In this document: one piece after another, positions 48,818 to 56,045 of the stretch
Numbering within the stretch: position 1 is the stretch's first letter
Layout of the letters: each line of letters begins with the position of its first letter
Assembly (NCBI GenBank): GCA_964621605.1
Contig: CAZUMJ010000003.1
Span: 1-64,000, forward strand
Length of the DNA: 64,000 nucleotides
Source: CAZUMJ01 sp964621605
GTDB taxonomy: Bacteria; Actinomycetota; Acidimicrobiia; Acidimicrobiales; Iamiaceae
Direction of reading: 5' to 3'
Notes under the pieces: model-generated
Told to the model about the DNA's origin: nothing
The model's database searches: none
Seen by the model: the letters and a program-made list of their open reading frames with translations, nothing else
Made by a program: the position numbers and the translations under genes

Positions 48818-49965
48818 GAGGTGCCCACCGGTTGGGCAGGTCGGCGACGGTTGCGAGCCCCGCGCGGCTTCCGTGGCTGCATCGCCGCCGCCCAGGCCGC
48901 ATGGAACTCGGCATCGTCGGCGGCGGCGATCACCGTTGCGTCGAGCGCGAGGCGTTGGCCCTCGGCGATGCGGCGAGAAGCGGCCGCGGTGGTCAGATGC
49001 ACCTCGTGCCCGCCTGCCGTTGCAGCGTTTCGGCGGGGTGTCCCACGCGGCGGCTCAGGTGCGTGCTCGGTCTCGATCGTTGCCAGCTCGTCGAGGAGGA
49101 CTTCCAGGTGGCGTGGCCCAGTGCCGAGGCCGCTGTCGAACCCGGTCGTTGTACGCAGGCGGGTCGCCTGGTTGTCCGCAGTCGCGGCGGTGAGCACACT
49201 CGCGGCAGCGCGGACGAGGACCTCGAGGGACTCGCCGTCGTGGAGGTCGGCGCGGGTGTCGATCACGACCGTGCAACGCTCGCGCAAGGTGGGCTCGAGG
49301 CGGCGGACCACGAGCTCGGCGTGTCGTGCGGTGCTCGCCCAATGCACCCGACGAAGGTCGTCGCCGCGGGCATACGGTCGCAGGGACGCGAACTCGTCGC
49401 CTTGGTCCGCCATGCCTGTCGCGGGATGAGGGTCGCCGAGCCGCCGGTCATCCCGTCCCGCACGTGGCGGAGCGAGATCGCTGACCCTCGGGAGCACGAT
49501 CAGGCACGTTCGTGTCAGCTCCGTGCGTCGTGTGTAGCGGACGAGCCCGAACGGGTCGCAACGCGACACGACCACAGCTCGAACGTGCACGATGCCGCGG
49601 CGATCGGTCGGAAGGGCAAGGCGCACCTGCGACCTGCCGGCGGCGTCGAATCGGCCGGCGTCGAACGACGGGGTGTCACCATCGCCGAGGGTGAGCGCGA
49701 CCGCCAGATCACCGCGGGGACGCGTGCGGCGGCTCACGAGCGTCACCGTGATGCTGGCCGCGGCGCCGGTCGGCACCCGTGCGCTGTCGACCCGTGCCGT
49801 CGCACGCGGCAGGGGTCCGCTGGCGAAGAGGATCGAGGTGACCACGCCGACCGCTGCGGCAGCGCCGAGAAGGGTTACCTCGTCGAGGCCCAGTGTCCGG
49901 CCCGCGCCCGTGGCGCACAAGGCGCCGACCAGGACCGCCCAGCCGGTGCGGGTGAGGCGCATCAC
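48814..49965 (-). CDS. DUF58 family protein
   Basis: The 383-residue protein has two N-terminal hydrophobic stretches, a beta-rich part, and the DUF58 signature FASLRPYARGDDLRRVHWASTARHAELVVR near residues 194-223, then a von Willebrand A-like region (VVIDTRAD). These proteins act with MoxR ATPases in assembly of metal or membrane complexes. It is the middle gene of the MoxR-DUF58-transglutaminase operon, with ATGA-type overlaps on both sides. Confidence 0.88.
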   Translation of the reverse strand: MMRLTRTGWAVLVGALCATGAGRTLGLDEVTLLGAAAAVGVVTSILFASGPLPRATARVDSARVPTGAAASITVTLVSRRTRPRGDLAVALTLGDGDTPSFDAGRFDAAGRSQVRLALPTDRRGIVHVRAVVVSRCDPFGLVRYTRRTELTRTCLIVLPRVSDLAPPRAGRDDRRLGDPHPATGMADQGDEFASLRPYARGDDLRRVHWASTARHAELVVRRLEPTLRERCTVVIDTRADLHDGESLEVLVRAAASVLTAATADNQATRLRTTTGFDSGLGTGPRHLEVLLDELATIETEHAPEPPRGTPRRNAATAGGHEVHLTTAAASRRIAEGQRLALDATVIAAADDAEFHAAWAAAMQPRKPRGARNRRRPAQPVGTS

Positions 49966-50939
49966 CCCGAGCGGACTCCGGTCGGGACCGGGACGGTGGC
50001 GAGGACCTCGTCGAGCACGTCACGGCCGGTCATGCCGTGCACGAGCGCCTCTGTCGTGAGGAGCAGCCGGTGTTCGAGCACCGGGACCACCAGCGCTTTG
50101 ACGTCGTCCGGGATGGCGAACGAGCGGCCGTCAGCCGCGGCGCGTGCCCGCGCACCCCTCTGGAGGGCGAGCGTTGCCCGGGGCGAGGCACCAAGCTCGA
50201 CGAGCGGATGGTCGCGCGTGGCGGCCGCGAGGTCGACAAGATAGGCCGCCAGCTCAGGTGCGACGTCGATGCGCCGAACCGCCGCCTGCAGTGCCCTCAC
50301 CTGGCTCGCCTCGAGTACTGGCTGGAGCGCGTCGATCGGGTCGTGGGATCCCTGGCTGGCGAGGATCTCGAGCTCCGCGGTACGACCTGGGTAGCCGAGC
50401 CCGAGGCGCATCAGGAAGCGGTCCATCTGGCTGTCGGGGAGCGGATAGGTCCCTTCGTGTTCCACCGGGTTCTCTGTCGCGATCACCAGGAACGGGTCGG
50501 GGAGCGGGTGGGTCGTCCCGTCAACGGTGACCTGCCGCTCTGCCATCGCCTCGAGGAGCGCGGATTGGGTCTTCGGGGAGGCGCGGTTCAGCTCGTCGCC
50601 GAGCACCACGTTTGCGAACACCGGCCCAGGATGAAACGCGAACTGTCGGGTGTCGCGGTCCCAGATGCTGACGCCGACCACATCTGTCGGGAGGAGGTCG
50701 GGGGTGAACTGGATGCGGCCAAGGCTCCCGTGGATGCTTCTGGCAAGTGCCTTGGCGAGCGTGGTCTTGCCGACGCCAGGTACGTCTTCGATCAGCACGT
50801 GGCCATCGGCGAGCAGACACAGCGCGATGAGATGAAGCACCTCGTCCTTGCCGCGGATCGCGTTGCCGAGGTTGTCGACCAGTCGGCCGAAGGCATCCGC
50901 GACCTCCGTTGGCTGCTCTTGTCGCTCGGCTATGGCCAC
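49962..50939 (-). CDS. MoxR-family AAA+ ATPase
   Basis: The 325-residue ATPase has Walker A EDVPGVGKTTLAKALA (about residues 52-67), Walker B VVLGDELNRASPKTQSALLEAM, sensor 1 FLVIATENPVEHEGTYPLPDSQMDRF and a C-terminal helical lid. MoxR proteins remodel partner complexes and are coded with DUF58 proteins, as here. The GTG at 50937-50939 has GGAGA upstream; a TAGGAT -10 is at 50970-50975 on the minus strand. It is divergent from the ROK gene. Confidence 0.92.
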   Translation of the reverse strand: MAIAERQEQPTEVADAFGRLVDNLGNAIRGKDEVLHLIALCLLADGHVLIEDVPGVGKTTLAKALARSIHGSLGRIQFTPDLLPTDVVGVSIWDRDTRQFAFHPGPVFANVVLGDELNRASPKTQSALLEAMAERQVTVDGTTHPLPDPFLVIATENPVEHEGTYPLPDSQMDRFLMRLGLGYPGRTAELEILASQGSHDPIDALQPVLEASQVRALQAAVRRIDVAPELAAYLVDLAAATRDHPLVELGASPRATLALQRGARARAAADGRSFAIPDDVKALVVPVLEHRLLLTTEALVHGMTGRDVLDEVLATVPVPTGVRSG

Positions 50940-50969
50940 GCTGTCTCCGTCCCCCTGTTCGAAGCAGTG

Positions 50970-50999
50970 ATCCTACCGGCGCCTTCTGCGGCGTAGCGT
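50970..50999. promoter_or_regulatory. Divergent -10 boxes of moxR and ROK genes
   Basis: On the minus strand TAGGAT (50975-50970) serves a leadered moxR mRNA. On the plus strand TAGCGT (50994-50999) is 7 nt before the GTG at 51007 and so sets a leaderless start for the ROK gene. The two start points are only some 30 bp apart. Confidence 0.5.
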
Positions 51000-51006
51000 G
51001 CTCCCC

Positions 51007-51894
51007 GTGCCCCGAGTGCTTGCCGTCGACATCGGGGGTACGAAGCTCGCCGCCGGTGTCGTGGACGACAGCGGGACCCTCACCGGCGCCACGTCGGTGC
51101 CGACTGCGGGAGCGGATGGCGAACACCTCTTCGCCAACCTTGTTGCCCTCATCGATGGCGTGCTGGCGGCTGCTGTCCACCCGGGGCAGCCGCCGCTCGT
51201 TGCGCTTGGTGTCGGCTGCGGCGGACCGATGCGGTCGGGAGGCGATGATGTCTCACCCTTGAACATCCCGCAGTGGAGGTCCTTCCCGCTCGCATCGCGG
51301 TTGGCCGCGAGGTTCGGGCTGCCCGTGCATGTCGACAACGATGCGAAGGCGCTCGCGCTGGCCGAAGGCTGGTGCGGCGCGGCACGAGCGGAACGAAACT
51401 TCGTGGCGCTCGTGGTGTCGACGGGTGTCGGTGGCGGCGTGGTGGTCGACGGACGCTTGCTCGATGGGGAGAGCGGGAACGCCGGGCACCTCGGCCACGT
51501 CGTGGTCGAGCCAGAGGGTCGCCCGTGCGCCTGCGGAGGTCAGGGCTGTCTCGAGGCGGAGATCTCAGGGTTGGCCATCGCAGCCCGCACGGGCCGGCCC
51601 GCAGCTGAGGCGAGCCACGACGAGCGGGTCAGGGCGGGCACCCTGCTCGGACGCGGGGTCGCAGCGGCGGTGGCGCTGGCCGATGTCCGACTCGCATGTG
51701 TGGCGGGCTCGGTCGCGCTCGGTTTCGGCGATGTCTTCTTCGATGCGGCGAACGTCGAGCTTGCGAGGCGGGCGGGGCTCTCGTTCGCCCGCGGTGCACG
51801 CATCGTTCCGGCGGGGCTCGGCGCCTCAGGTCCACTCGTCGGTGCCGCAGCGCTCGCGTTCCGGCACCTCGGTCACCCTACGCTGGCGACATGA
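51007..51894 (+). CDS. ROK-family protein
   Basis: The 295-residue protein has the ROK motifs AVDIGGTKLAAGVVD, GVGCGGPM, DNDAKALALAEGWCGAA with the catalytic Asp, STGVGGGVVVDGRLL, GNAGHLGHVVVEPEGRPCACGGQGCLE with the zinc CxCGxxGC, and AASGPLVGAAALA-like end. The GTG at 51007 is preferred to the GTG at 50998, since the -10 hexamer overlaps the latter. It is more distant from glucokinases than the ROK protein at 30638-31624 and may use N-acetylmannosamine, glucose or another sugar. Confidence 0.85.
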   Translation: MPRVLAVDIGGTKLAAGVVDDSGTLTGATSVPTAGADGEHLFANLVALIDGVLAAAVHPGQPPLVALGVGCGGPMRSGGDDVSPLNIPQWRSFPLASRLAARFGLPVHVDNDAKALALAEGWCGAARAERNFVALVVSTGVGGGVVVDGRLLDGESGNAGHLGHVVVEPEGRPCACGGQGCLEAEISGLAIAARTGRPAAEASHDERVRAGTLLGRGVAAAVALADVRLACVAGSVALGFGDVFFDAANVELARRAGLSFARGARIVPAGLGASGPLVGAAALAFRHLGHPTLAT

Positions 51895-52148
51895 CGGCGC
51901 GTTGGTGGTGGGCGGTGAGCCGAGTGCTCCTGGTGCGGCCATGGCTCTGGCCCACGGCCTGTGCGCAAGCGGCGCGCCTTGCGCGTGCCAACTGGTGGCG
52001 TCAGCCGCCTTTCCTGCCGCTGCCGTCGGCCGACTACCTCCGCTTTCGGCTGCAGACGGCGTACGGCGACGATGCCCGAGAGCCCCTCCCAGAAGATCTC
52101 CTCACCTACCTGCATTGGTGTCGGGCATGGGGGCGGGTCGCGAGCTGA
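51891..52148 (+). CDS. Small basic hypothetical protein
   Basis: The 85-residue product (TARWWWAVSRVLLVRPWLW at the start) is Trp/Arg-rich with an amphipathic N-terminal part and RFRLQTAYGDDAREPLPEDLL near the end. TACGCT (51879-51884) is 6 nt before the ATG, inside the end of the ROK gene, so it may have its own leaderless promoter there. No family recognised. It precedes menC by 11 nt. Confidence 0.6.
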   Translation: MTARWWWAVSRVLLVRPWLWPTACAQAARLARANWWRQPPFLPLPSADYLRFRLQTAYGDDAREPLPEDLLTYLHWCRAWGRVAS

Positions 52149-52159
52149 GGTAGGCCCGG

Positions 52160-53242
52160 GTGTCGATCGTCGCCGCCGAGCTCTGGCAGGTGAGCTTTGC
52201 GCTTCCGGTGGCGCACGTCGCCGCGCACGGAGCCACCGCGGTCCGTGAGGTCGCGGTGCTTGCGCTGACTGCAGACGATGGCACGGTCGGATGGGGGGAG
52301 TGCGATGCGCTCTCGCACGCCGGCTACGGCGGTGCGACGTTGGGGCAAGCCTGGGATGTGCTGCGAGAGCAGTTGCTTCCGGCGCTGTTGCGCGGTGGCG
52401 CGGGCACAAGCCGGGATCATCCCCTTGCGTCTGCGGCGGTCGCGGCCGCCATGCTCGACATCGATGCTCGACGGTCCGGGGTGTCGATCGCCGAGGCGCT
52501 CGGAGGCGTGCAGCGACGAGTGCAGAGCCGGGCGGTCATCGGCATCGCAGACTCGGTGGACCTCCTCTTGGCGGACGTTGCCGCCGCACTCGAGAGCGGG
52601 TTCCGTCACGTGAAGCTGAAGGTGCAGCCCGGTTGGGACGTCATGCCCGTCCGTGCTGTCCGCGGCTGTTGGCCCACCGTGGGGCTCGCCGTCGACGCGA
52701 ACGGGAGCTACGACGAGCAGTCCGCGGGCGACGTGCTCGCCGCGCTCGCCGACGCGGCTCTCGCATATGTGGAGCAGCCGTTGCAGCCCACGGATCTCGA
52801 CGCTCTCGCCCGACTCGCTCGGTCCGTCGACGTGCCGCTCGCGCTCGACGAGTCGGTGAGCTCCGCTGCGGACCTCCGCTCGGCGCACGCCTGCAATGCC
52901 GGGAGCATCCTCAACGTGAAGCCCGCACGGCTGGGCGGGCCACGTGAGGCAGCGGCGTTGGCTCGTGCGGCTGCGGATCTGGGGTGGACGTGCTTCGCGG
53001 GCGGCATGCTCGAAGCTGGAGTCGGTCGTGCGACGGCCCTCGCGGTGGCGTCGCTCTCGGCGTGCCAGCTCCCTACCGACCTCGGTCCGACGTCCCGGTA
53101 CATCGAGCACGACATCCTCCCGTCGGTCGAACTCGCCGGAGACGGGACGCTTGAGGTGCCGCCCGGGGTCGGGCTCGGAGCTGTGCCGAGCCGTGCCCGC
53201 CTGGCGGAGCTCTCTCTGGCGACTTGGTCGACCGGCCTGTGA
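52160..53242 (+). CDS. menC: Enolase-superfamily enzyme, o-succinylbenzoate synthase-like
   Basis: The 360-residue enzyme has the muconate-lactonising subgroup pattern: KLKVQP (Lys base), DANGSY, EQPL and DES as metal ligands, KPARLGG with the second Lys, and GGMLEAGVGRATALAVAS as the MenC signature. It should dehydrate SHCHC to o-succinylbenzoate in menaquinone synthesis; an N-acylamino-acid racemase role is the common alternative. The start is GTG. It is co-translated with the lipoate-ligase-like gene (GTGA). Confidence 0.82.
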   Translation: MSIVAAELWQVSFALPVAHVAAHGATAVREVAVLALTADDGTVGWGECDALSHAGYGGATLGQAWDVLREQLLPALLRGGAGTSRDHPLASAAVAAAMLDIDARRSGVSIAEALGGVQRRVQSRAVIGIADSVDLLLADVAAALESGFRHVKLKVQPGWDVMPVRAVRGCWPTVGLAVDANGSYDEQSAGDVLAALADAALAYVEQPLQPTDLDALARLARSVDVPLALDESVSSAADLRSAHACNAGSILNVKPARLGGPREAAALARAAADLGWTCFAGGMLEAGVGRATALAVASLSACQLPTDLGPTSRYIEHDILPSVELAGDGTLEVPPGVGLGAVPSRARLAELSLATWSTGL

Positions 53243-53907
53243 CGGCGTTCGACGTTCGGGTGCTGCGGGGTCCGCCTGCGGTGCTGCACGCGGCGGACCT
53301 GCCGGTGGAGTCCCGGCCCTGCCTGTGGGTGATGGAGCCGACGAGCGCCGCGCTGGTATTGGGCAGCACGCAAGATCGCGGCGACGTCGATGGTGCGACC
53401 ACGACGCGCGACGGGATCGCGATCGCACGGCGGCGCACCGGCGGGGGTGCGGTGCTGGTGGAGCCTGGTGGGATCTGGTGGGGTGACCTCGTCATCGGCC
53501 GCGGCGATGCCCGTTGGCGTGACGATGTCGTGGCGAGCGCGGCGTGGGTCGGTGACCTCTTCGCCACGGTGCTGCACGCGCTCGGCATCGGTGACACGGC
53601 GGTGCACGCAGGCCGCTGGGTGGCGACGCCAGAAGCTCGACGTGCCTGCTTCGCAGGCATCGGCCCCGGTGAGGTGCAGGTCGACGGCCGAAAGGTCGTC
53701 GGCATCTCGCAACGGCGTACGAATGCCGGGGCCCGCTTCCAGTGCGCGGTGCTGTTGCGTCCGGACGTGGCGCGCACCGCGACGTACCTCCTGCCGTCTG
53801 GCGGGAGCCGTCGAGCGTTGGCAGCACACCTGGGCGCGTCGTGCGCTGCCGTAAACGTGACTTCTGCCACGTTTACGGCAGAAATCGCCCGCGCGCTCGG
53901 CTGCTGA
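53239..53907 (+). CDS. Lipoate-protein ligase-like protein
   Basis: The 222-residue protein has the biotin/lipoate ligase fold: RRRTGGGAVLV near residues 75-85 as the nucleotide/acyl loop, GRKVVGISQRR with the catalytic Lys near residue 156, and GIWWGDLVI in the centre. It transfers a lipoyl or octanoyl group to carrier domains, or may use another acyl. The C-terminal accessory domain of LplA is absent. A perfect hairpin lies in the last codons. It overlaps menC by 4 nt. Confidence 0.78.
   Translation: MTAFDVRVLRGPPAVLHAADLPVESRPCLWVMEPTSAALVLGSTQDRGDVDGATTTRDGIAIARRRTGGGAVLVEPGGIWWGDLVIGRGDARWRDDVVASAAWVGDLFATVLHALGIGDTAVHAGRWVATPEARRACFAGIGPGEVQVDGRKVVGISQRRTNAGARFQCAVLLRPDVARTATYLLPSGGSRRALAAHLGASCAAVNVTSATFTAEIARALGC
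53846..53883 (+). promoter_or_regulatory. Two mutually exclusive hairpins at the end of the lipoate-ligase-like gene
   Basis: Hairpin 1 pairs ctgccgtaaacgtg (53846-53859) with 53868-53881 over 14 perfect bp and an 8-nt loop. Hairpin 2 pairs ttctgcc (53862-53868) with ggcagaa (53877-53883). Both use the same right arm, so they cannot coexist. The A/T-rich composition differs from the surrounding coding DNA. It could be an attenuator, a terminator or a small palindromic repeat inserted in frame. Confidence 0.6.
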
Positions 53908-53990
53908 CGCGCCCCTCAGCGTCGTCGTCCCCTTCCCGTATCGGACACGTGTTCGACGCGGCGCGTCCTGCCTCCTACCAGGAGAAATGC

Positions 53991-54032
53991 TTGCTCGGGG
54001 GAGGGGAATGGTCTATGGTGGAACGCAGTGGA
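53991..54032 (+). promoter_or_regulatory. Promoter of the dcw cluster with GTGGA direct repeat
   Basis: TTGCTC (53991-53996) and TATGGT (54014-54019) are spaced by 17 nt, and the GTG of mraZ follows the -10 by 8 nt. GTGGA occurs at 54018-54022 and 54028-54032, a 10-bp period similar to the spaced repeats bound by MraZ in other bacteria. Autorepression by MraZ is inferred. Confidence 0.6.
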
Positions 54033-54552
54033 GAGCAAGGGCACGACTGAACTCCTCGCCGAAGCGCAGCGCGCGCAGCGGCAGAAGGCGGAGGCGGGAG
54101 GCGAGGCGCCCTCCCGCGCTCGGGCAACCCTGCTCACGGGTATCCACGACCGCTCCTTCGACGAGAAGGGCCGAGTGGTCATCCCCGCGGCGATGCGCGA
54201 GCCGTTTCAGGACGGCGTGGCGATCGTCCCGTGGCCGGGTCCCTGCCTGGCTCTCATGCCCACGGTCGAGTTCCTCCGCATCGAGCGGAAGCTGCGTCGC
54301 CAGCAGCGCGACCAGCTCACCGACCCGGCAGCCCGCTTCTCGCTTGTGGCCCGCACGTTGCACGCCTACCCCGACGGGCAGGGTCGCCTCTTCATCCCGG
54401 AGACGATGCGCGAAGCGGCGGCGTTGCCGACCGACATCGCGGTGGTCGGGCAGATCCGGCGCATCGAGCTGTGGGACCGCGACCGCTGCGTCGAGAAGGT
54501 GCTCGCCGGCCAGGCGCCGTTCGAGGTCTACGCCTTCACGGAGGCGTTGTGA
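54028..54552 (+). CDS. mraZ: Transcriptional regulator MraZ
   Basis: The 174-residue protein has the two AbrB-like MraZ repeats: TGIHDRSFDEKGRVVIPAAMRE (about residues 37-58) and LHAYPDGQGRLFIPETMRE (about 110-128), each with the D-x-K/Q-GR motif. It is about 30 residues longer than typical MraZ (near 143) because of a charged N-terminal part (ELLAEAQRAQRQKAEAGG). MraZ binds repeats before the dcw cluster and represses it. The start is GTG with a -10 box 8 nt upstream. Confidence 0.95.
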   Translation: MESKGTTELLAEAQRAQRQKAEAGGEAPSRARATLLTGIHDRSFDEKGRVVIPAAMREPFQDGVAIVPWPGPCLALMPTVEFLRIERKLRRQQRDQLTDPAARFSLVARTLHAYPDGQGRLFIPETMREAAALPTDIAVVGQIRRIELWDRDRCVEKVLAGQAPFEVYAFTEAL

Positions 54553-54555
54553 TCC

Positions 54556-55575
54556 ATGACCGTCGCAATGCTGGAGAGAGGGTCGTTCCACGTGTCTGAC
54601 GAGCCGCCGTTCGAGCACGTTCCCGTGCTGCTCGGCGAGGTCATCGAGCTCTTCGCGACCGTGGACGAGGGCATGCTGGTCGACCTCACGCTCGGCGGGG
54701 GCGGCCACAGCGCAGCACTCCTGGAGGCACACCCTGGCCTCACCGTGTTGGGCATCGACCGCGACCCGGTGGCTCTTGCCGCGGCCGCCGACCGCCTCCG
54801 GCCGTGGGCGAGTCGGGTTGCGTGCGTGCAGGCGCGCTTCGACGCGGTGGGCGAGCTGGCGCCGGCGATGGCAGCTCGTAGGGGCATTCCCGTGGTTGGC
54901 GTCCTTGCCGACCTGGGGGTCTCGTCACCCCAGTTGGATCGGGCAGATCGCGGGTTCTCGTACCGCCATGAAGCTCCCCTCGACATGCGCATGGGTCCGG
55001 ACGCGCACCGCACCGCGGCTGATGTGGTCAACACCTATGAGGCTGAGGACCTCGCCCGCATCCTGCGGGCGTACGGCGATGAGCGGTTCGCGCCCCGCAT
55101 AGCTCGGGCGATCGTCGCTGCCCGGCCGCTGCACACCACCGTCGAGCTCGCAGAGGTCGTGCGAGCCGCAATTCCTGCAGCGACGCGACGGCACGGCGGC
55201 CATCCCGCCAAGCGCACCTTCCAGGCGGTGCGCATCGAGGTGAACGACGAACTGCATGCACTGCGGGTTGCGATCGATGAAGCCCTGAAAGTGCTGGCTC
55301 CGGGTGGGCGTCTCGTCGTCATCAGCTATCACTCCGGCGAGGACCGCATCGTCAAAGCGGCGATGCGCGAGGCCGTCACCGGCGGCTGCACCTGTCCGCC
55401 GCATCTGCCTTGTGGCTGCGGCGCGCGTGCCACGGCTCGGAACCTGACCCGTGGCGGGATCACGCCAGGGCTGGAGGAACTCGCACGCAACCGCCGTGCT
55501 GCGAGTGCCCGACTGCGTGCCGTTGCGCGCCTTGCCGACGAAGCCGAGGATTCGACCCCGAGGAGTGAGAAGTGA
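54556..55575 (+). CDS. rsmH: 16S rRNA m4C1402 methyltransferase
   Basis: The 339-residue protein has the RsmH motifs: HVPVLLGEV near the start, LVDLTLGGGGHSAALLEAHP (SAM site), GIDRDPVALAAAADRL, GVLADLGVSSPQLDRADRGFSYRHEAPLDMRM, and PAKRTFQAVRIEVNDEL, SYHSGEDRIVK. It methylates C1402 of 16S rRNA. The ATG at 54556 is 3 nt after the mraZ stop; a GTG at 54592 is another possible start. The end overlaps ftsL. Confidence 0.95.
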   Translation: MTVAMLERGSFHVSDEPPFEHVPVLLGEVIELFATVDEGMLVDLTLGGGGHSAALLEAHPGLTVLGIDRDPVALAAAADRLRPWASRVACVQARFDAVGELAPAMAARRGIPVVGVLADLGVSSPQLDRADRGFSYRHEAPLDMRMGPDAHRTAADVVNTYEAEDLARILRAYGDERFAPRIARAIVAARPLHTTVELAEVVRAAIPAATRRHGGHPAKRTFQAVRIEVNDELHALRVAIDEALKVLAPGGRLVVISYHSGEDRIVKAAMREAVTGGCTCPPHLPCGCGARATARNLTRGGITPGLEELARNRRAASARLRAVARLADEAEDSTPRSEK

Positions 55576-56045
55576 GCACGATCGAGGCCCCGCTCCGCAC
55601 GGCAACCCATGCCGTGCCGGAACCTGCTCGTCGCACGGGGCAAGACCAGGAACGTCACCTTCAGCTCGTCCCCAGAGCTCCGCGGCGCCGCTCCCGTCGG
55701 CGTCTGCTGGGGGCGTTCCTCATCGTGCTCGTGTTGACCACCGTCTTCTGCGCAGTCGCGTCTCACGTCGTCCTGCTCCAGGGACAGCAGCACCTCGACC
55801 ACCTCACCGAGCAGAACGCAGCCGTGCAGAAGCGCTACTACCAGCTGCGCCTTCAGGTGGACCGTCTGGAAGCTCCCGCTCGCATCGTCGAGGAAGCGAC
55901 ACGCCAGGGTCTCGTGCAGCCCACCGATCAAACATGGCTGACCCCGTCCTCGCCGGATGGCGCCGACAAGGCGGCTCCCGTCAACGACGATGACACCACC
56001 GAGGATCAGGCCCAGGTCAAGCCCTACCTGGGAACCGCCCCGTGA
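55572..56045 (+). CDS. ftsL: Cell division protein FtsL-like
   Basis: The 157-residue protein has a basic cytosolic N-terminus of about 45 residues (PRRRSRRRLLG), one membrane helix (AFLIVLVLTTVFCAVASHVV) and an external coiled coil (QQHLDHLTEQNAAVQKRYYQLRLQVDRLEAPA given in part, residues about 75-105) with a polar tail. Position between rsmH and ftsI, size and topology are those of FtsL, which forms the FtsQLB complex. Sequence identity is low in this family, so the name rests on context. GTGA overlaps on both sides. Confidence 0.8.
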   Translation: MSTIEAPLRTATHAVPEPARRTGQDQERHLQLVPRAPRRRSRRRLLGAFLIVLVLTTVFCAVASHVVLLQGQQHLDHLTEQNAAVQKRYYQLRLQVDRLEAPARIVEEATRQGLVQPTDQTWLTPSSPDGADKAAPVNDDDTTEDQAQVKPYLGTAP

